Origin: Porphyra umbilicalis
Taxonomy: Eukaryota; Rhodophyta; Bangiophyceae; Bangiales; Bangiaceae
Direction of reading: 5' to 3'
Length of the DNA stretch: 64,000 bases
Assembly: GCA_002049455.2 (NCBI GenBank)
Contig: KV919076.1
Location: 1 to 64,000, forward strand
Made by a program: the position numbers and the translations under genes. Shown here in pieces: positions 9,397-22,846 of the stretch; the stretch's first letter is position 1, and every line of letters begins with the position of its first letter. Below the pieces are notes generated by a model. That model was not told the origin of the DNA. It ran no database searches and was given only the letters and a program-made list of their open reading frames with translations.

Positions 9397-12300
9397 ATGC
9401 CCACACCCGCCCCCGAGCTGCCCGCGGCGGCGGGCCTGGAACTGTCCTGCGGGGCCGCGTTGGATTTTGGCGACTGCTACGCCTCCGTCGCCGTCTGTCG
9501 CCGCCTCTCCGTCCGCAACTTGTCCCACGAGCGTGTCGAACTGCACCTGTCGTCGGGGGCGCCCGCGCAGGTCGCGTTTGAGCTCGTGTCGGACTGGGCC
9601 GCGCCGCCCGACGCGGCGTCGCCGGCCGCCGACGGGGGCGACTCGGGCTCCGAGTCGGGCGGCTCGGCAGACGAGCGTGGCCGCCGCACCGGCGGTGGCA
9701 GCAGCGGCGGTGGCGGCAGTGGCAGCGGCGGTGGCGGCGGCGGGCGCCATGGCGGCGAGGCGGCCGGCGGCACCCCGCACGGGCGGTTCCACTCCCCCTT
9801 CCCAACGCGCACGCCGTCGGCGCGGCGCCACAGCGGGGGGCGGGCGGGCGGCGCACCAGCAGAGCTACCGGCGAGCGCGTCGGCCCTGCCGGCGCTCCTT
9901 TCCCCCATGACCCTCCACGCGACGGTCGCCAACGTGGCGGCGCGCGCGACGTCGTTGGGCGGCGGCGGCGGCGGCGCCGCCGCCGCCGCCGGCGGACCGT
10001 CTGCGCTCGTCGATGGGGTGCCGGCAACGCCCGCAGCGCCGACGCCGACGGCGGCGGCGGCGGCGGCGGTTGCCCGCACGGCGCCCGTTGGGGGCCTCAA
10101 ACCCCCCCGCGGGGGGGTCCCCCCCCTCCTGGCCCTCCCCAAACCCCAATCCTCCCTCGCCGACGGCGGCGGCGCGGGGGACCTCAACGTTGCCGCCATG
10201 GAGGCGGCGACGGCGCCCGTCGTTCGGGCGTCGGGGGGGGAACGGAAAAACTGCGTGGAGGAGGTGCCCCTCAACGCGGGGCAGCTGCGGGAGCTGCGCG
10301 TGTGGCTGACGCCCGCCACGCACCGGCGGCGGAGTGTGTCGGGGGGGGGGGGGGGGGGGCTGACGGGGGGGGGGCGTCTACCACTGACGGTGGGGCCTCT
10401 GCAGGCGACGCCGCGGCGTCTGCGGTGTCCGGCGGCGACGAGGCCACGCCGGCGGACGGGGAAGGCAAGTCGGACGGCGGGACGGCCGTTGGCCGAGACA
10501 ATGCCGACGGCTCCATGTCGGTCGGCGACGGCTCCCTCCTGCCGACGTCCTTTACCCTCACTTTTTGGTCCAAGGCGACCGGCTCGACGACCGTCGCTGC
10601 CCGCGCCCGCGTCTGCCACTCCATCGTCCTCATGGACCCCCCGGGCGTGCACCTCGGCGACTGCTCCATCCCGACGCTCTACTCGACGGTCGTGCACCTG
10701 CTCAACGCGTCGGACCTGCCCGCCCGCCTCGCCGTCCGCTACTCGTCCCAGTGCGTCGTGGCCGCGACGCACGACTTGGTCATCCCCCCGCGCGAGTCGT
10801 ACGACCTGCAACTCGAGTTCACGCCCCGCAAAGTCAACCCCGAGTACCGCAAGCAGGTGACGGTCGTCAACTTGTGCAACCCGGCCAACGACACCATCTT
10901 TACGCTCCGCGCCAACGTCATTGACCGCAACCGTGTGACGCTGCACGCGCTCTTTTACAAGGTGTTGGCGCCCAAGGTCACCAACGAGATTGATTTTGGG
11001 ACGACCGTCGAGCACCAAGCGTCCATCCGCGTCTTTCGCATCAAGAACATCACCAACTCGCTGCTGCGGCTGCACCTCGACGCGGGCCGCGACGTGACGT
11101 TTTACGTGCCGGCGGCGATTGCCGACGCGGGGGGGCCACGCCGCACCTCGGCGCGGCCGCGGGGCCGCTGCCCGACGGCGGCGGCGGCGCGTCGGCCGAC
11201 CGGGCGGCGCCCGTGGGCGGCGGCGGCGGCGGCGCGCGGGGGCGCCTCCCGTTGCTCCTCGGCCTCGCCCGCGTGGCCGAAGACGCCTTTCTCAAACTCC
11301 CGACGGAGCCGTCGGTCCCGCCCTCTGGGGAGCTGTCGCGCCCCCACCACGCGTCGACGCCCACGACTGGGGCGTCATTTGCGCACATCAACGCGCACGC
11401 GACGCTCCCGCGGCGGTACCCGCGGGAGGGCGCCGTCGGCCGCCCCGCCGGCGGTGGCAAATTGCGGACGAGCACGTCCATGTCGTCTGACTTGCGGGCG
11501 GACGCGCACGCGGGCAAATCCGCGTTGGACGACGAAGCGGCGGCCGACACGTCCATGACCATCAAGGCGTTGTTGGAGCGCAAGCTGTTTGAGGGCGTGT
11601 CGGCGCGCGCGTCGGCCTCGTCGTCGTCGAGCTCCTCGGCGGGCGCCATCATTTCGGGCGCTGCGCGCGCAACGCTGCTGCCGCCGCTGCCAGAGGACCC
11701 CGCGGCGGGCGGCGGCGGCGCGACGCCACTGCCGACCGGATCCGGCCAGTCGCTGGACGCCCACTCGTGGCAGCGGGAGATGGTCGGCGCCGCGGGGGAT
11801 GTGGCGCCGGCGGCACCGAGCGGCCGTCACTCCCACCGCCGCCGCTTGCCGTCGCCGGGGCCCGACCCGCGGCCGGTGGCGGCGGCGGCGGCGGCGGCAG
11901 GGGGGGGCACCACCGCCGACGCTGCCGACGCTGCCGCTGCCGTTGACATCCTGGAGCGCCTGCGGGCGCTCGAGCGCATCTTGACCCCCCCCGAGGCGGC
12001 CCTGCCGACCTTTTTCTTGGACACGGCCGCCGAAACGGCGTATGTGGACGCGCAGCTGCGGCCGGCGCAGGAGGTGTCCGCCGCCGTCGACGACGGGTTG
12101 CTCGTGCGCTCGTCTGCGCTCGCCCTCCCCGGCGGCACGGAGGGCTTGGTCGTCGCCGCCTTTGCGCCAACGTCGGCGGGGATTGGCCGCACGCTGCGGT
12201 CCAAGGTGCGCGCGTGCGAGACGCGGCTCCTCGTGTCCCTCCTCGAGTTTGACCGCGCCAAGCTGGCCGCCTATGGAGAGCGGGAGGCCGAGTCGACGGG

Positions 12301-15300
12301 CCTCCCCGCCGACGGCGCTGTCGGTGATGCGGAGCTGTCGGTGCCCCCACGGGCCGTCACGCTGACCGTCCGCGTGTGCCGCTCCCAGATGGACATGGCG
12401 CAGCAGTTTCTCAACTTTGGGCCGCTCTGGGTCGGAGAGCGCCGCGCCAAGATGCTCGTCCTCTTCAACAAGTCCGAGGCGCCGCTCGTGTACGCCGTCC
12501 GCAAGTCTGGCTCGGTCGCCTCGGGCGACGTGCGGTTTGACTTTGGGGGCGGCCGCCTCGGCGTCGTGCGCCCGTACCTCTCCAAGGAGATCCCGTTTGT
12601 GTTTGCGCCGTCGCTCGCGGGGCCCTTTCGGGAGCGCATCCGCATTGAGAACCTGCTCGACGCAACCGCCAACACGGAGGTGAGCATTAAGGCGGTCGTG
12701 CACCGGCGGCCCAAATTCCGCGTCGCCTACACGCCGTCGGCGACCAACCTCGGCACCGCGTCGGTCGGCGTCGAGTCGGCCGCGCGCTTCCCGCTGCGTA
12801 TCTCCAACGATTCGGACAAGGCGCGGCGGTTCACGGCGGTGGCGACGTTTGAGGCCGACGTCAAGCGGACGCTCGACGCGGTGGTGCTCTTCCGCGCCGA
12901 GGGCGACGCGGGCGGAGACGGGAACGGTGGCGCCGCGGGCGGCAGCGGTGGCGACGGGGGGGGCGCCTCTCGGGGTGGCTCTGGGTCGGGGTCGGGCGGC
13001 CACGGCGGCAACAGCAGCAGCCACCTTCCCGCCCACGGGGCGGAGGATGGGGACATGGACCTGGTCAGCGACCTCGACACGATGGAGCAAAAGCTCAAAA
13101 TTTACAAGCGCAAGGGCAAGGACGCCAAAGCGGTCAAGCTGCAGGAGCGCATCAGCGCGCTGCGGGCGGCGCAGAGCTCCAAGCAGGCGCTCGACTCGGC
13201 CATGATGGGGTTGGCGGGAGGGGGTGCCGCCGCCGCCGGGGGCGACGGCGCCGCCGGTACGGAGGTGCCCAGCCCCGAGCGGGCGACGCGCAGCGGCTCC
13301 GTGACGAGTGGCAGCCTGCCGCCCGCCGCGCCTCCGCCCGTGTCCAAAGTGTCGGAAAACAGCATCGTCGTGTCGCTGCGCCCCGGCCGCATGCAGACCG
13401 TGTCCGCGTCCATCCTGGTGCGGCAGAGCGTGTGCCGCGGTAGCAGCGCGTCGCGGTGCCTGCAAGGCGACGCAGACCTGCTGCGGGGTCTCTTCACCAT
13501 TGCCATCTATGAGATTAAGAACCAGGACGAGACCAAGGCCGTCGTCTGCTCCTTTTCCGTGGCGCCCAAGCCGCCAGACGCGATCGTCCCTGCAGGCGAC
13601 GCCAAAGAGGCCACGACGGCGGTGGTTGCCAATGGCAATGGCGACGGCGACGGGCGGGGCCTCAAGGACTTGCCCGTCGTCGAGCGCGCCGCGGATCTCG
13701 GGCGCAAGACGGCGGCGGCGTTGGCGTCGGCGTTTGCCGCCGTCTCGGCCGGTTTTGAGCACGCGACCGACTCTGCGCGCCGCGACGCGGCCGCTGCCGA
13801 CAGTGCCAATCGGGCGGCGGTCGCTCTCCCCCACCCGAGCGACGACCTCCGCATCTCCCCCTCCGACGTCAGCCTCGACGCGCTGTTTGTCGGTACGCTC
13901 GTCCGGCAGGCGGTGGTCGTCTCCAACGCGTCGGACGAGTGGATCAAGTTTGTCGTGACGTCCATCGACGGCTCGTCGGCTCGCAGCACAGCGGGTGCGG
14001 GTGGAGGTGCGGGCTCGGACGAACCGGCAGCGATGGTGACGGCGTTGGCAACTTCGCCGGCAACTGCAGCCCCAGAGGAGTCCCCGCTGTCGCGCCACAC
14101 AAGCGCCCGCGCCTCGGGTGACGCGCCTGCGCCTGTCGACGCCCACCGGGGCAGCGGCGCGCGGTCGGCGACGGTGTCGGTCGCTGCGCGGCGGTTAATG
14201 GAAGCCATTGTCTCTCCGTGGAGCTCCCTCGTCGCTCCGCACAGCTCCACGACGGTGCAGCTGTCGATTTGTGCGCTCGCGCCGGGCCTCCACCGCCGCT
14301 GCTTCGTCGTCTGCGTCGACCCGTCGTCGTCCAAACCCGGGCTCCCGCCATCGCCGGGGGCATCCGAGCCTTGCGCCGTCGCCCCGACGGCCGCCTACCC
14401 GCGGTCGTCCACAGTGCAAGTGGCGGTGCAAGCGGTGCCGCCAGAGCTCCCGCTCGTCTCTCTCGTCGGCCTCGAGGAGGGGGCGTCGCTCAACCTCGGT
14501 GTCGGCTACGTCGATGTTGGCGTGCGGTTTGCCATCCGCCGGGTCGTCGAAGTGGAGTCCCGTGCAGACGTGCGGCTCATCTTGCGGGCGCGGTCCAATT
14601 TGGCTTCCCAAGTGTACGTGTACGAGGGCGTCGTCAATGAGGCCGACCCGCCAGCGGCAGCGGTCGTTGCCGACGCGGTTATCTTGCCCCCTCGGCGGCG
14701 GGTCAGCCTGACCATCTGCGTTGCGCCGCGGCTGCCAGAGGCGGAGCTTCGTAGTGGAGCGACGCGGTCGCTGGTTGGCGGCCTCCAACTGAACGTGTAT
14801 CGGCAGCCGCTGGGCCGCGTGGCGCCGCGGCAATCGAAGGACGGGCCTGCTGCGGTGTTGCCGCCGACCGCCGCGGCCGTCCTGCCGCCTGCGGCAGGAA
14901 CGGCGGCGTTGCCACCCGCCGCCGCGACCAAAACCGTAGCCGCGACACCGGCCGCAGCCGACCCCTCACAAACGCCAGTGATTGTCGGCGAGAGCACCGT
15001 CCGCTTCTCGGCGGTCGTCGGCGCGTGTGTGCTTGCTGTTTCGACTACCCTCGTCGACCTAGGCGTCATCTCTTCCAGCGGCTCCGTTCTCCGCGGTGAG
15101 TTTGACGTTTCCAACCGGTCGTCGGGGTTGGCCGGCCGCTTTCGCGCGGTCCCCTCATCCAAGGCCGTTCGGTTGTCGGTCAGCGACGTGTCACTCGAAG
15201 CCGGCGCGTCGTGCAAGGTGTCGTTCACCCTTGCGTGCAGCCATTTTGGGCTCATTGAGCAGTACGTGACGGTCCGCAACGTGACGTCGCCTTCGCAGGT

Positions 15301-18300
15301 GCTCATCGTCCGCGTGCGGGTGTTTGCGGACCGAGGGGACCTGCGCATTGCCGACCTGCCCCGGTCGCCGGTTGACTCATCCATGACGCTCACGCTTCCG
15401 GTTGTCTACCTGCTGCCGCCGCCGCCCGCCGCGCGACCTCCCGACGAAGGACGGTCCGGCTCAGCGGATGAACACATCCCCAGGGTGCGCCCACCGGCGA
15501 CGGCGTGGTCGGTGTGCGCGGCTGAGAGCCGGCGGCTGTACCTGCGGGCGGTCGGCGGTCGCTTTCTGGCGGCTGAGATGCTCGTCCCGCTCTCCGAAGT
15601 GAGCCTCAAGGTGCGCCTGGAGGGCTCCCCAAGCGCTCTCGACGACTTTGACAGCACGCTGGGAGCGCTTCCGCCGGCGGCCCTGCCGCCAACGGGCCCC
15701 TTGGCGCCGTTTGGGGGGGGTAGTGGAGGCGGCAGCGGCGGCGGCGGCAGCGTGAGCTCCCGCGCGCCGTCCGAGGCCGACTCGGTTGGTCGTTTAGTGC
15801 GCTCCGTCTCCTCTCGGTCGACCACCCGAGAGGGCGTGGCGCTCGAGAAGCCTGCCCCCCCTCCCTCGCAGAGCGTCTTCAATCCCGCGGGTGGCTCCTT
15901 TGCGTTTGGCGGTCCGAGCATCCGCGAGTTGACGCTCGTTGTCCACGGTCACGCCCCCGCCGACGTGTCGGCCGTCATGTCGCGGGCGCTCCTCGCCGGC
16001 AAAGTGGTCCCGTTTTCTGGCCTGCTCGCGCTTGCCGCCCAGCCGGGCGGTGGTGACGGGGCGGCCGAGGTGCCTAGTGACGCGGCGGCGGTCTCGGCCA
16101 CCGCCACCTCGCCCATTGCCAAGACCCTCCGCGTGTCGGGCGGCTACTGCGTGTCGCGGCTGGCGTTTGTCGGCGACGCGCAAACGCACGTGGGGGTGGT
16201 CGGGCAGCGCAACGGGTGGCGGAAAGTCGTGGCCGAAACGACCATCACCAACGCGACCGACGCACCGCTGTCGTGGGCAATGGGGCCCCTGCCAGGCGGA
16301 TTAAGCGCGGTTCAAGGTGCACCATTTTCGGTCAACTCGGGTGGGGCGTCGGGTGGGGGGCAGCCGGCGGCAGCAGCAAAGGCAGGGAGCGCCGACGGCG
16401 GTGACGACGGCGGCGACGTGGCGGCTGCCCGGCGGTCCAGCTCTGCCACCGACGGCGGCGACCCGGACAATGACGATGAGGACGAGGACGAGCGCATCGA
16501 CGTTCAGCCGGGCGTCAAGGGCCATCTGCGGGCACAGCAGAGCGCCAAGATTCAGGTTGTTGTGGAGGTTGCCCACTTGCGGAGCCAAGAGGCCGGGGAC
16601 ATCACCTTTGTCGTCCCGATCCGCAACATGTACAACCCCGCTGGTGGTCTGTCCTGGTCGGTCGCGGCGACCATCACCACCCCGCGGCTGTCCTTTGAGC
16701 GTCTCGACCAGCGCGACCACATGGCGCCGCACACGGGCGGCCCGCCGCCGCCCTCACCCGGCACGCGCACCCCCCGCGTGCGCGACGGGGGGGCGGCCGG
16801 GGATACCCCGACCGCCGGGGACCCCGCCGCCGCCGTCAGTGACTGGTCCCCCGTCGATGACGAGGTGCACGTGTCGATGCTCCGCTCCTTTGCGGTGACG
16901 CTCCCGCGCGTGGTTGTCCCGTCCAAATCCGTGACCTCCCACTGGTTCCGCGTCATCAACGTGTCGGAAGCGTCGTTTGCGATGCGGCTGGGGGTTGTGA
17001 CCTTCCGGGGGGGGGGGACGGCGGACGGCGACCCTGCCGTGGACACAGACGACACGGCGTTTGCGCTCGGCGAGCTACTGACGCTCTCGGTCGTCGAACA
17101 CTCCTCGGGGGATCCGCTGACGGAAGCGTCGTTATCCCCGGGGGAGAGCCTCGCCGTCCGGGTGACGGTCGCGCCGAGCGAAGCGGCGGGACGCACCGAC
17201 ACCTGGGCCCGCGTGGCGGCGCTGCTCGCGGCGGCTGCTCCGCCGGCGGGCGAGTCGTCTGCCTCCTCCTCGTCACCGGCGGGAAGCGTCGCGCACGCGG
17301 CGGTGGTGAGTGGTGGCACGCTCCTGGGCTTGCAGCCACCCACGCCGCCGGGGCACTCACGGCGGTCGTCGGCGGGCTCCATTGCGGACGGGCTGGTGCT
17401 TTTGCCGGGCTCCCTCCCCACCGCGAGCAGCCTCGCCGGCCTCAGCGCCAGTGGAGGTGGCGGCAGCGGTGGCGCCGGTGGCGCCGCCGCCGCCATGGGC
17501 ACCGTCATTGACGGGGCGATTGCGCGCCTCGAGCTGCACTGCATCGTCGATGGGATTGTCGAACCCGCCGACGCCGTGTGCGTGTACGGCAGCGCCGTGC
17601 GGGGCCCGTCGGTCGGCGTGTCGCCACCGATGCTCTCCTTTGCCACGTCGGCCGCCGGCGCGCCGCCGCCGCCGCCCAAGACGCTGCGGTTAACCAACTT
17701 GTGGACGTCGTCCTCGCGGCGCTTTGCCATCCGCGTCGCCAACCTGCCGCCGGGCGTCGAGGCGGTCGTGCGCACGGTCGTTGCGCCGCCGCCGCCCCCG
17801 CCCGACGAGGCCCCCGCGGGCGGCGGCGGCGACGTGCCCATCACGGGGGGGGGTTCGGACGCCCCCGTGCCGTATGGCGGTGCAGGCGGCGGCGGCGGCA
17901 GCAGCAGCGGCGGCAGCAGTGGCAGCGGCGGTCCGCTCGGCCCCCTGTCGGAAGTGGCCGCGGGCCTCGGCGGCACCTCCCTCGGCGGCGCGTCGGACGT
18001 GAGCGTTGGGAGCGCGCCCAGCGGCGGCGGCGTGTGGGGCACCGCCGGCGCCGACGCGGAAGCGGCGGCGGCGGCGGCCGCCGCCGCCGGCGCCGCCGTC
18101 GACGCGCTCTTTGCGTCGGCCGACGGGGCCATCCCGCCCGACGGGTGCCGCTTGGCGCCCGCCCAGGCGCTCCCCGTCCGCATTGCGGTGCGGCGCGAGG
18201 CGGGCGTCACCGCGCGCGTCACGGGCGTCGCGTCGGTCAATGTCGTGGAGTTGTCCGAGGCGGGCACCCCGGGGGAGGGGGGGGGGCCGGCCGGCACGGC

Positions 18301-18343
18301 GGCGCCGCAAGCGTCGGCCGTGCTCCGCATCAACCTGCTGTGA
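9397..18343 (+). CDS. Giant ASH/MSP-like Ig-repeat protein
   Basis: About 2,980 residues if one gene. Three long plus-strand frames follow one another without a gap: 9397 to about 10345, about 10345 to 11130, and about 11130 to 18343. They change at G runs (10340-10374 and 11128-11136), where the low-complexity sequence reads on sensibly. Repeated blocks have the look of ASPM-SPD2-Hydin (ASH)/MSP beta-sandwiches: LDFGDCYASVAVCRRLSVRN, LGDCSIPTLYSTVVHLLNAS, IDFGTTVEHQASIRVFRIKN, FGPLWVGERRAKMLVLFNKS, LGTASVGVESAARFPLRISN, LDALFVGTLVRQAVVVSNAS, LGVISSSGSVLRGEFDVSNR, and a last one near 17620. Gly/Ser/Ala linkers join them. A short charged helix (DTMEQKLKIYKRKGKDAKAV, about 13080) may be a coiled coil. 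No membrane segment or catalytic motif was seen. Such proteins usually scaffold microtubule or ciliary structures. The start is the second possible ATG; ATG 9262 would add 45 residues. Confidence 0.8.
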
Positions 18344-18740
18344 GGCGGCGGTGGGGCGCGCGCCGCGGCGTCCTGTCGCTCGGTGTCAAGGTAAGAGTTT
18401 TTTTTTTCCCGCGGTTGAGCCGTGCGTGCTCGCCTTTTTTCTGTGGCGCACCGCGGCCATTGCAGCGCTGTCCTCCTTTCCGGTGTAGACACAAGAGCCG
18501 GCAGCGCTCTGCTCATTGCCACCTTGTCCGTGTGTACCCGTCCTCGTTTGGGTGTCCCCTTGCCTGGTGGCTCCGCGGCTTTGGTGCAAGCGACAGCGGT
18601 GCTTGCCTCGGGACAGAGTGGCGTGCCGACGCACGGTCGTCGGTGCGTGGGCGCCCCACGGGATGGGCGTTGCCGTGGGCACGGCGCCGGCTCCGTGTCT
18701 GGATTGACATTGCTGTACGCCCCACCCCTCGCACGCGCTC

Positions 18741-19041
18741 TCAACGCCACTGGCCGGGCGCACCGCCCGCCCGGCGCCGGTCATTGGCATACCCCCCCCT
18801 CCCCCCCCGGCCCTCATCGTACGCATCCCACTCCTCATCCCCATACGCACCCTCCACGTCGTCACCGTCCTCCTCCCACCCCTCCTCCTCCTCCTCCTCG
18901 TCGTACGCATCCTCCTCGTCCGAATCGTCCTCCCAGTCGTCCCACCAGGCCGACGTCGCCCCCGCCCCCGCCCCCGCCGTCGCCGACCGTACGGCGGCAC
19001 GGCGCGCGGCGGGCCGCCGCCACCCGCCTGCGTCCCCGCCG

Positions 19042-19083
<42 letters not shown>

Positions 19084-19632
19084 TCCCCCCGCTCGCCGCC
19101 GCCGAGCGCGCCCAGCTGCCGCCGCAGCCCGTCGAGGCGGCGGCGGAGGATGGTCGCCTCGGCCTCCTCCGCCACCGCCGCCGCCTCGGCCGACCGCGCG
19201 TCAGCGAGGACGCCGAGCAGCGTCGCCCGCAGGCGCCGCACCTCCCCGCGCTCCTCCGCCGCGCGCTCCGCGTCGGCAGAGGCGGCGGCGGCGGCGGCGG
19301 CAGCGGCGGTGGCAGCAGCGGCCGCGTTGGCGTCTGCGTCGGCGGCCGCCTCGGGTGCGGGGGGGGGGGGGGGGGGTCCACGGCGCCCGCCGGGGCTCCC
19401 GGCGGAGCACCCGCGGCGGCCCACGGGGCGGCTCCCGCCGGCGCCGCGGCGGGCGCGGCGGCGGCGGCGGCAGCGGCGGCAGCGGCAGCGGCGGCGGCAG
19501 CGTCGGCCGGCCGCCGCACCGCCGCCAGCAACACAAAGACGGCGGCGAGGGAGAGGGGCGCGAGCACCACCGCGAGCAGCAGCAGCCCGGCCGTCGACAC
19601 GGGCGGCGGCGGCGCGGCCAGTGGTGGCAGCG

Positions 19633-19664
<32 letters not shown>

Positions 19665-19906
19665 GGCGGCGGGGGCAGGGGTGCCACGGGCACCCCCACG
19701 GGCGGCGGGCGGCCAAAGAGGGCGACGGGGCCGCGGGGAACCCCCGCGCCGCGGCGCGCCGTCTGCGGGTGGGGCACGCGGGAGCCCCACAGCGGCCGTC
19801 GGCACGGGCGGTGGGCGGCCACCACCGGCGGTGCGCGAGGGAGGGCGACGCGGCCGCCCGGCGGGGGGACCGCCCACGCGGCCACCCCGGGGCGGCGGGC
19901 GGTCAT
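18741..19906 (-). CDS. Single-pass membrane coiled-coil protein, acidic tail
   Basis: About 388 residues; function not recognised. From ATG 19906 (MTARRPGVAAW): a basic Pro/Arg/Ala-rich N-terminus that could be an organelle presequence; a poly-Pro stretch; one strong transmembrane helix (STAGLLLLAVVLAPLSLAAV, about 19590); a poly-Ala/Pro linker; an Ala/Glu/Arg heptad-like coiled coil (ERAAEERGEVRRLRATLLGV onward, about 19260-19120); a Gly run; then an acidic, Trp-dotted tail (WWDDWEDDSDEEDAYD, about 18950-18790). The N-terminal and C-terminal parts lie in different frames that meet at a G run about 19361-19376. I treat them as one gene because the switch falls inside a Pro/Gly tract. It is convergent with the giant gene, whose stop lies about 400 bp away. 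Confidence 0.55.
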
Positions 19907-20792
19907 GGCGGGCGCGCCGGCGGGCGGCGACGCGGGGGACGGCGACACCCCCCGCACGGGCACGTGCCGCGGGGAGGGAAACACCGTGACCGCTGGTCGG
20001 GAGGGGAACAATGGGGAGGGGAGTCAACGGGCAGGGGGCCGGTCGTGGCCAAAAGGGGGGGGGGGGGGTGCCCGCCGCACGAGCGGGGTGGGCGTCCCAG
20101 ACCGTCGTGGCCCGGCCAGCACAGCCGGCCGCGCGCGTGCGACGCGCGTGCGCGAGCGCGCCCCGACCTCGCGGGGAAAAGTGGCCCACCTGCTGACGCG
20201 GCGCTGCGTGCGGCACCGCGCTCGCGCGGCGCCGCGCGCCGTCGGCAGGCGGCCACGGCCGCGCGGCGCGGTCGCGCCGCCCGCGCTATGGATGGCTACT
20301 GCACCAGCTCCTCGACGGGGCATGCCGCTCGTCGCCACACCGGGCGCCCACTACAACGGGCGCCTCGCTTGCCGCTGTGGCCCTTGTTGCAGTCTTCTGG
20401 ATCAACCTCGCGTGGTACCGTCGTGCGACCGTGTTGCGGGTGCGCCATGGGCACCCCGCGCGCCACGCGGGCGTCCGCGTCGTGGTACCGGCGCCGCCCT
20501 TGTCAGCGCCGCTCGGCTCTCCCCGTACCCCCCGCATGCCGTTGGTGATTGCTCCATTTAATACAGCAGCCGTCTACGCATAATTAGGTACGCACCGCAT
20601 GGTTGCCCCGGCCCCCGTCCGCCGCCGCCGCCCGTGGCGGCCGCGGCGCCCCCGCCGTGGCGGCACGTGCGTCGGCACGGCCGCCCCCCCTGCCTCCCGC
20701 CCCCCTTCCCCCCCCCCGCCCCACCCCCGTAAGAGTGGCCGGCCGCTGCGTCTTCCTCCCTCCGCCGCCCCTCCCCCCGCCCCCCCCCCCTT

Positions 20793-22846
20793 TTACCGGT
20801 GCCGCGACGGTCGCTCGACCCACCCCCGCGCCTCGTGGATGGGCGGACACCGCCCCCGCCGCCGCCGCCGGCCGCCCGTCGGCGCCGCCGCCGCGTCGCG
20901 CGAGCGGCGGCCGCGCACCGACGCCCAGTCGCCGAGGGACGGGGGCGGCCGCGGCGGCGGCGCCGTCGACGCCACGACGGGCACCCCTGGGGCGGCCCCA
21001 TCGGCCGACCCCGTCGCCGCCGTCGCCGCCGCCGCCGCCGTTGCCGTCATGGCCGCCGCCGCTGCCGCTGCCGCCGACGCGGCAGCCTCCTTGGCGAGCG
21101 CCGCCGCAACGCACCGGTAGCCGTGGCGGTAGTGCATGCGCACGCGTCGGCACTCGTCGACGCTCATGCCGAGGCGGCTCGCCGACGCGGTCGGCGGCGT
21201 CGGCGGCGGGGGGGCCACCCACCCATTGCCGGCCGAGCGGATGGCGGGGCGGCCCGCCGGCCGGGTGGCGGGCGGCGGCGGCAGCAGCGTCCCAGCCACG
21301 ACGCCCGCGGCGGCAGCCGCCACCGCCTTGCGGCCGCCGCCGCCGGTGGCGCGCGCGCGGGGGGGGGTCCGCCGCGGCGGGGGCGTGGACGAGACCGACG
21401 GGTCCGCCGCCGCCGCCGCCGCCGCCGCCGCGGCCGCCGACGCGGCCGCCCCGTGCCGCCCCGCGCGCGTCGGTGGCAGGCGCGGCTGCAGGTCGAGCGC
21501 GAGGGGCATGCACGGCAGGCCGGGCGGGGGCGCCGTCGTGGCCGCCGCGGCGGGCGGCGCGGCGGCGGGCGCCCCGCCGGCCGCCACCGACCGCGGCGCC
21601 GTGGGCGCTTGCGTGCGCCCCTGGGGCCACCCAAACGACACGGGCAGCGGGGAGGGCGGGCGTGGGCGCCGGCGGGGTGCGCCCGCCGCAGCCCCTGACG
21701 TCGGCGCCGCGGGCACCTCCGCCTCGGCCTCGTCATCCTCCTCCTCCCCGTCCTCCTCCTCCCCCTCGTGGGCGGCGAGGACCGTCGGCCCGAGCGTCGC
21801 GACGATCGACGCGCCGACCGACGCCAGCGAATCGCCGTCTGCCGCGGGGGGTGACGCCGCCGCCGCCGTCGCCTCCGCCGCTGCCATTGCGGTCGTCGGC
21901 GAAGCCGTCCCCGCCGCCGCCGCCGCAAATTCCTCGGCCCACCCCGCGAGGGAGCGCGGGGAGGAGGTGGAGCCCCCCTGGGCGCCGCCGCCAGTGGCCT
22001 TGGCGCCCCCACCAGACCGCGGGGAGGCGGGCTTGGGTGGCGAAGCCGGCGCAGACGGGTGCCGCTTCCCCCCCCCACCGACGGCGGCGCCGACACCGTC
22101 GGTCGGCAAGTCGAGCGTTTGTGGGGGGGGTGTGGGGAGCCCCCCCGCGGCCGGCGGGGCGGCGACGTCGACCCCGCCCGTGCCGCGGTGGGGGCGGCCG
22201 CCGGCCCCACCTTGGCGCGCCCGAGGGAAAAGGGCGTGACGGCCGTTGGCGGGGGCGTCGCCGGCCCGAGGGCGGGCGGCGACGTGTACCGGCGGCTGCT
22301 CGACGGGGTGCCCCGCGGGATGGCGCGCGCGGCGGCGGCGGCAGCAGCGGCGGCCACGCGACCGCCGCCGCCGCCGCCGCCGCCGCCACCCGCGCTGCCG
22401 GGGGTGCCCCGCTGGGAGCGCCGCCGCCGCGCTTCCGCGACCGCCGCCTGTTGGCGGTCGTCCAAAAAGAGCACCGACAGCCACAGGCGCTTGGCGGTGC
22501 GCCCAAAGTCCTGCGCGAGCCGCCCGAGCACGTCCCCCGCGGGCGCACCCCGCTGCCGCCGTGGCCGCCCGACGGCGGTGGGGGGGGGAACCGCTCCCCC
22601 GCCGCGGGGGGTCGGCGGGCGCCCGGGCGCCGACGGGGTCGACGCGTCGCCGCCGTCGGGCGGCGTCGTCGACGGCGACGGCGGCGGCGGCGGCGCGGGC
22701 GACGACGGGACCGCCCACGGCGCGTCGTCGCGGCTGCCGCGGCGGCCGACAGCGTCGCCGGCGGGCGACGGCGCCCGCGCCGAGGGCGACGGGGAGGTGA
22801 GCGCCAGCACAAAGGCGGCGGCGCCGCGGCCGCCAAATTGCGCCAT
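20793..22846 (-). CDS. Unrecognised low-complexity protein
   Basis: About 684 residues if started at ATG 22846 (MAQFGGRGAAAFVLALTSPS). No family recognised. Two regions look ordered: VLGRLAQDFGRTAKRLWLSV with LFLDDRQQAAVAEARRRR (about 22520-22420), and SVDECRRVRMHYRHGYRCVA near the C-terminus (about 21165-21105), followed by poly-Ala. An acidic Glu/Asp patch lies about 21760. The frame changes in a G/C run about 22118-22125. Upstream, frame-compatible sequence (LPNVSTTPPRVTGR) continues to 22999, where tttag/GCACC could be a splice acceptor. A peptide-like frame ending YADEHI just beyond (23000-23200) may belong to an earlier exon or another gene. The coding case rests on composition and length, so confidence is limited. 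Confidence 0.45.

Noticed and set aside
11375-14146. 923-codon minus-strand open frame opposite the giant gene
   Set aside because: It is a shadow of the GC-biased plus-strand codons: Arg/Gly/Ala-rich with no motif, while the plus strand shows repeated ASH-like blocks.
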